Below are positions 23,203 to 25,656 of a DNA stretch of 25,656 nt, piece by piece. This stretch comes from Bacillota bacterium (lineage in GTDB: Bacteria; Bacillota; Clostridia; Christensenellales; CAG-138). Numbering within the stretch: position 1 is the first letter of the stretch; every line of letters begins with the position of its first letter. The notes under the pieces were generated by a model. The model was not told the origin of the DNA and did no database searches. It worked only from the letters and a program-made list of their open reading frames with translations. Made by a program: the position numbers and the translations under genes. The stretch lies in NCBI GenBank assembly GCA_023426265.1, contig JAFABA010000024.1, positions 1 through 25,656 of the forward strand, in the 5' to 3' direction.

Positions 23203-23405
23203 TTGAGAGTGCCTAAAAAGTGGCTGAACGCCGCTTTTTCGAGTTTTCACGGGTTTTGCCTCTCGCTCACGCTCCCGGGCGGCAAAACCCGAAAGGTATG
23301 AAAACCAAAAGGTTTTCATCCGTTCTGACGTGCATGCCGTCAGAGCCGGAATCTGCTTAAGGGGCAGCCGCCCCTTAACAACCCCAGGGGTTTTCGACAG
23401 GATGA
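23203..23405. mobile_element. 203-nt multi-hairpin element (copy 2, inverted relative to copy 1)
   Basis: This is the reverse complement of the element at 13230-13428, with close to 90% identity by eye and the same five stems in the same order. The stems TTAAGGGGC/GCCCCTTAA, TCTGACG/CGTCAGA, GAAAACC/GGTTTTC and CGGGTTTTGCC/GGCAAAACCCG are unchanged; differences fall in loops, spacers and ends. In the terminal AAAAAGTGGC/GCCGCTTTTT stem (from 23215) one pair is T-G, a wobble if transcribed on this strand. The ends are more decayed than in copy 1 (TGTCGAAAA on one side, TGCCTAAAAA on the other). No coding content is apparent. Confidence 0.75.
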
Positions 23406-23427
23406 GCGGACGGCGAAGCAGCGTCCG
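23406..23427. repeat. Right copy of the 22-bp hairpin direct repeat
   Basis: One mismatch (A for G in the loop) against 23181-23202. Here the stem is 7 bp, GCGGACG/CGTCCGC, counting the next base, and CTTTTG follows, so it could act as a terminator on the + strand, just before the glycosylase promoter. Confidence 0.85.
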
Positions 23428-23435
23428 CTTTTGTG

Positions 23436-23464
23436 TTGAATAAGCCCGCATTTTGGTTTATTAT
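23436..23464 (+). promoter_or_regulatory. Sigma-A promoter giving a probable leaderless transcript
   Basis: TTGAAT (23436-23441), a 17-nt spacer, and TATTAT (23459-23464). The -10 box ends 6 nt before the ATG at 23471, so transcription would begin at or next to the start codon. Confidence 0.55.
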
Positions 23465-23470
23465 ATTAGT

Positions 23471-24364
23471 ATGTATACTGATTATGAGATTAAAAACGGA
23501 ACGCTTACGGTACGCGGCATAGACCGTATCGATATAGAAAGGAGCTGCGCCTGCGGGCAGAGCTTCAGATGGAAAAAGGACGGGGATGGCTTTGTCGCGC
23601 CCGCGCTCGGTCGGGTTGTGCGCGTATGCCAAAATGACTGCGACATATCCATATATCCCTGCAAAAAAGGTGAGGAGAAGGATTGGCTCGCCTACTTTGA
23701 CCTTGACAGGGACTATGCCGCGATAGAAAAGCGGCTCAGCGTTGATGAACAGCTTAGCATGTGCATAGGCAGCGCCAGCGGCATTCGCGTGTTCGCTCAG
23801 GAGCCGTTTGAAACGCTGATTACTTTTATAATCTCCGCCAATAATAACATAGGCAGAATAGCCGGAATAGTTGAAAGACTGTGCGCGCTTTGCGGCGAAA
23901 AGGCGGAGTTTGACGGCAAGGAATACTATTTATTCCCAAAGCCGGAAAGCATAGCGGCGCTTGAAGAAAGCGAGCTTGTCAGGATAGGCTCCGGCTACAG
24001 GGCGCCTTATATTAAAAAAAGCGCCGCGATAATAGCGGGAGGCTATCAGCTTGAAAAATTAAGGGATATGCCTCTTGATATCGCGAGAAAAGAGCTTTTG
24101 AAGTTCCCGGGCGTGGGGCCAAAGGTGGCTGACTGCGTGCTGCTGTTTGGTCTTGGGCATACGGACGCGTTTCCTGTTGACGTATGGATAGGCAGGGCGA
24201 TGAGCGAGATATACTTTGATGGCGAAAGCCCGAAAAAGAAGCAGCTTGAAGCCGCGATAAGGGCCCTTGGCAGCGAAAGCGGCATAGTGCAGCAATATAT
24301 TTTTCACTATGCAAGGCAAACGGCATTGGGCAAAAAGCGCCAAGGCAAAACCAAGACACAATAG
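23471..24364 (+). CDS. 8-oxoguanine DNA glycosylase (OGG1-type, HhH-GPD)
   Basis: A 297-residue base-excision-repair glycosylase/lyase of the OGG1-like HhH-GPD family. The N-terminal OGG domain shows CACGQSFRW. The helix-hairpin-helix is LLKFPGVGPKVADCVLLFG with catalytic K218. Catalytic D237 lies in FPVDVWIGRAM. ETLITFIISANNNIGRI is also typical of the family. ATG 23471 is the only good family-matching start; there is no Shine-Dalgarno sequence, and the promoter placement suggests a leaderless mRNA. It lies between the multi-hairpin element and the L21 promoter and appears to be a single-gene unit. Confidence 0.92.
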   Translation: MYTDYEIKNGTLTVRGIDRIDIERSCACGQSFRWKKDGDGFVAPALGRVVRVCQNDCDISIYPCKKGEEKDWLAYFDLDRDYAAIEKRLSVDEQLSMCIGSASGIRVFAQEPFETLITFIISANNNIGRIAGIVERLCALCGEKAEFDGKEYYLFPKPESIAALEESELVRIGSGYRAPYIKKSAAIIAGGYQLEKLRDMPLDIARKELLKFPGVGPKVADCVLLFGLGHTDAFPVDVWIGRAMSEIYFDGESPKKKQLEAAIRALGSESGIVQQYIFHYARQTALGKKRQGKTKTQ

Positions 24365-24385
24365 ATAAATAAGCCAAAAGTTGTG

Positions 24386-24414
24386 TTGACATGTACAGCT
24401 CTCTATGCTACAAT
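24386..24414 (+). promoter_or_regulatory. Strong sigma-A promoter of the rplU-prp-rpmA operon
   Basis: A consensus TTGACA (24386-24391), a 17-nt spacer, and TACAAT (24409-24414). The start would be near 24421, giving a leader of about 85 nt. This is the strongest promoter in the window. Confidence 0.85.
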
Positions 24415-24420
24415 GCTTTG

Positions 24421-24492
24421 GTGAGCCGCTCTGCGACGGCTTTTTTGAAGCGCGTGAATAACGGCGCCGTGTCGCAGGCGAGATTGGGGAAT
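24421..24492 (+). ncRNA. Probable L21 leader RNA (autoregulatory 5' UTR)
   Basis: The leader can fold with a closing stem CTGCGAC-GGC (24431-24440) paired to GCC-gt-GTCGCAG (24466-24477), enclosing TTTTTTGAAGCGCGTGAATA. L21 leaders upstream of rplU are known in Firmicutes, and position, length and a long-range stem fit. The primary sequence was not compared with a model. Confidence 0.5.
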
Positions 24493-24506
24493 AGGAGGTG
24501 CAGCAA

Positions 24507-24812
24507 ATGTACGCTATTATCCGTACCGGTGGCAAGCAGTACAAGGTCGAGGCGGGCGATGAGATTCTGGTCGAAAAGCTCGATGCCGAGGCTGGTGCTG
24601 AGGTTTGCTTTGAGGTTCTGATGCTTTGCGACGGCGAGAACGTGACTATCGGCAAGCCCGTAGTTGAAGGCGTTTGCGCTAAGGCAGAGGTCATTGAACA
24701 GACCAAGGGCGATAAAGTTGTGGTGTTCAAGTATAAGCCTAAAAAGAACATCCGCAAGAAGCAGGGTCATCGTCAGCCGTATACCAGGGTCAAGATCAAT
24801 ACCATAGGTTAA
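24507..24812 (+). CDS. rplU: 50S ribosomal protein L21
   Basis: A 101-residue ribosomal protein of the large subunit. Diagnostic features are MYAIIRTGGKQYKVEAGDEI at the N terminus and the C-terminal YKPKKNIRKKQGHRQPYT. ATG 24507 follows AGGAGGTG (24493-24500). It is the first gene of rplU-prp-rpmA, the standard Firmicute order. L21 is the expected ligand for the structured leader upstream. Confidence 0.98.
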   Translation: MYAIIRTGGKQYKVEAGDEILVEKLDAEAGAEVCFEVLMLCDGENVTIGKPVVEGVCAKAEVIEQTKGDKVVVFKYKPKKNIRKKQGHRQPYTRVKINTIG

Positions 24813-24819
24813 CCAAGAC

Positions 24820-25149
24820 ATGACAGAAATTACTCTGTTCCGCAAAAACGGGCGTGCCGTGGGCTTTATGGCGCAAGGGCATACCGGCTATGCCGATGAA
24901 GGCAGCGACATAGTTTGCGCGGCGATAAGCGCGCTTACGCAGGCCGCTGTGATAGGGCTTAACGAGGTGATAGGCCTTCAAACGGCCCTTGAAATAGAAG
25001 ATGGTTACATATACTGTATGCTGCCAAAAGCTGTTTCCGAAAAAGCATGGCATGATGCGGAACTGATACTTAACACACTGGCGTTGAGCCTGAGCTCAAT
25101 AGCCGAAACAAACGGTGATTACATCAAATTGACTGATAGGGAGGTGTAA
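24820..25149 (+). CDS. prp: Ribosomal-processing cysteine protease Prp
   Basis: A 109-residue cysteine protease of the Prp (YsxB) family that removes the N-terminal extension of ribosomal protein L27. The catalytic pair is H21 in AQGHTGYADEGSD and C33 in IVCAAISAL, as in the family. It starts 7 nt after rplU with only a weak AGG ribosome site (24807-24809), so translation may depend on coupling to rplU. Its substrate, L27 with an NLQLF-A site, is the next gene. Confidence 0.95.
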   Translation: MTEITLFRKNGRAVGFMAQGHTGYADEGSDIVCAAISALTQAAVIGLNEVIGLQTALEIEDGYIYCMLPKAVSEKAWHDAELILNTLALSLSSIAETNGDYIKLTDREV

Positions 25150-25153
25150 CACG

Positions 25154-25447
25154 ATGATGATGAATCTGCAGCTTTTTGCTCATAAAAAGGGCGTTGGCAG
25201 CTCGCGTAACGGACGTGACAGCGAGTCTAAGCGTCTTGGACCCAAGAGGGCTGACGGGCAGTTCGTTCTGGCCGGCAACATTCTGGTAAGGCAGAGGGGC
25301 ACTCACTTTCATCCCGGCAACAACGTTGGTATCGGCAAGGACGATACTCTGTTCGCTAAGGTTGACGGCGTAGTCCGCTTTGAAACCAAGCATCTCGGCC
25401 GCAAGCAGGTCAGCGTTTACGCTGTCGAGGAAGCAGCCGCCAACTGA
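25154..25447 (+). CDS. rpmA: 50S ribosomal protein L27 (with Prp-cleaved N-terminal extension)
   Basis: A 97-residue ribosomal protein near the peptidyl-transferase centre. The N terminus MMMNLQLFAHKKGVGSSRNG carries the Firmicute extension, expected to be cut by Prp after LQLF to expose AHKKG. The rest (RLGPKRADGQFVLAGNI, VRQRGTHFHPGNNVG) is typical. Three Met codons run in a row (25154, 25157, 25160); the first is best spaced from GGGAGGTG (25139-25146). It ends the operon at a strong terminator. Confidence 0.98.
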   Translation: MMMNLQLFAHKKGVGSSRNGRDSESKRLGPKRADGQFVLAGNILVRQRGTHFHPGNNVGIGKDDTLFAKVDGVVRFETKHLGRKQVSVYAVEEAAAN

Positions 25448-25466
25448 TCAACAACATCGTAACACA

Positions 25467-25495
25467 AGCCGGCCTTATTGTGGGCCGGCTTTTTT
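25467..25495 (+). terminator. Intrinsic terminator of rplU-prp-rpmA
   Basis: AGCCGGCC (25467-25474), an 8-nt loop, GGCCGGCT (25483-25490), then a run of T. It lies 20 nt after rpmA. Confidence 0.92.
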
Positions 25496-25549
25496 CATGC
25501 CGTAATTTATGGCGATGCGGCGGCATATTAATTGTGCAGGGGGTGCTTT

Positions 25550-25656
25550 ATGGAGCTGTTTCTTATGTCCTCTGCGGTATTGCTTAGCATGATGGGCCTG
25601 TATATGGGCCGCTGCGTGTATCTTTTGCCGCTTAGGCCAAAGCATTTTATACACGG
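25550..25656 (+). CDS. Start of an unidentified membrane protein (3' truncated by window edge)
   Basis: An ATG at 25550 after GCAGGGGGTGC opens a frame that runs to the window end (35 residues plus 2 bases). It starts MELFLMSSAVLLSMMGLYMG, a hydrophobic segment, then RCVYLLPLRPKHFIHG. The hydrophobic start followed by LPLRP faintly recalls the N terminus of prepilin peptidases, but the usual N before the arginine is missing. It is left unnamed. In Bacillus spo0B and obg follow rpmA; this start resembles neither. Confidence 0.5.
   Translation, partial: MELFLMSSAVLLSMMGLYMGRCVYLLPLRPKHFIH

Noticed and set aside
25550..25656. Prepilin peptidase assignment for the truncated last gene
   Set aside because: Only 35 residues are visible and the diagnostic Asn before the arginine is missing.

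Overview
The window carries the conserved sporulation, DNA-replication and ribosome gene core of an endospore-forming Clostridia-type member of the Bacillota. The evidence is spoIIGA-sigE, sigG, yqfC and yqfD, the phoH-yqfF-ybeY-cdd-era-yqzL-recO cluster, dgt-dnaG-rpoD, and a Firmicute-type rplU-prp-rpmA operon in which L27 carries a cleavable N-terminal extension. GC content is moderately high. The species cannot be named from sequence alone; a Christensenellales-like gut clostridium is a guess. I saw no rRNA, tRNA, CRISPR array, prophage or transposase gene.

Layout. 1-2114: the end of spoIIGA and then sigE on the + strand, facing sigG on the - strand. 2306-4112: yqfC and yqfD, separated by about 200 nt of consecutive hairpins. 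4178-9126: phoH, yqfF (a PgpH-like c-di-AMP phosphodiesterase), ybeY, cdd and era; the last four are coupled by 1-4 nt overlaps. 9147-9286: a hairpin and a MITE-like element with 28-bp inverted ends. 9433-10366: yqzL and recO. 10414-13175: ppdK behind a strong sigma-A promoter. 13197-13461: a 199-nt multi-hairpin element between two identical 33-bp hairpin repeats. 13489-17618: promoter and dgt-dnaG-rpoD. 17684-21368 (- strand): two overlapping genes for a heterodimeric ABC exporter. 21725-23155: an rRNA 2'-O-methyltransferase and a Pro/Thr-rich membrane-anchored protein. 23181-23427: a second, inverted copy of the multi-hairpin element, again between near-identical copies of a different hairpin. 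23471-24364: an OGG-type DNA glycosylase, probably read from a leaderless mRNA. 24386-25495: the L21-Prp-L27 operon with promoter, structured leader and terminator. 25550 to the end: start of an unidentified membrane protein.

How the genes work together. SpoIIGA processes pro-sigma-E in the mother cell, sigma-G acts in the forespore, and yqfC/yqfD are expected to be sigma-E-dependent. The phoH-recO and dgt-dnaG-rpoD blocks combine RNA maturation, nucleotide metabolism and DNA replication/repair in the classical Firmicute order. Prp, encoded between L21 and L27, removes the L27 extension.

The most unusual signals are the two multi-hairpin elements, each sitting between direct repeats of a locus-specific hairpin. 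Also notable are a related-looking hairpin array before yqfD, the reversed sigG, and a marked change in synonymous codon preference (Ile ATC to ATA) in or near ppdK.
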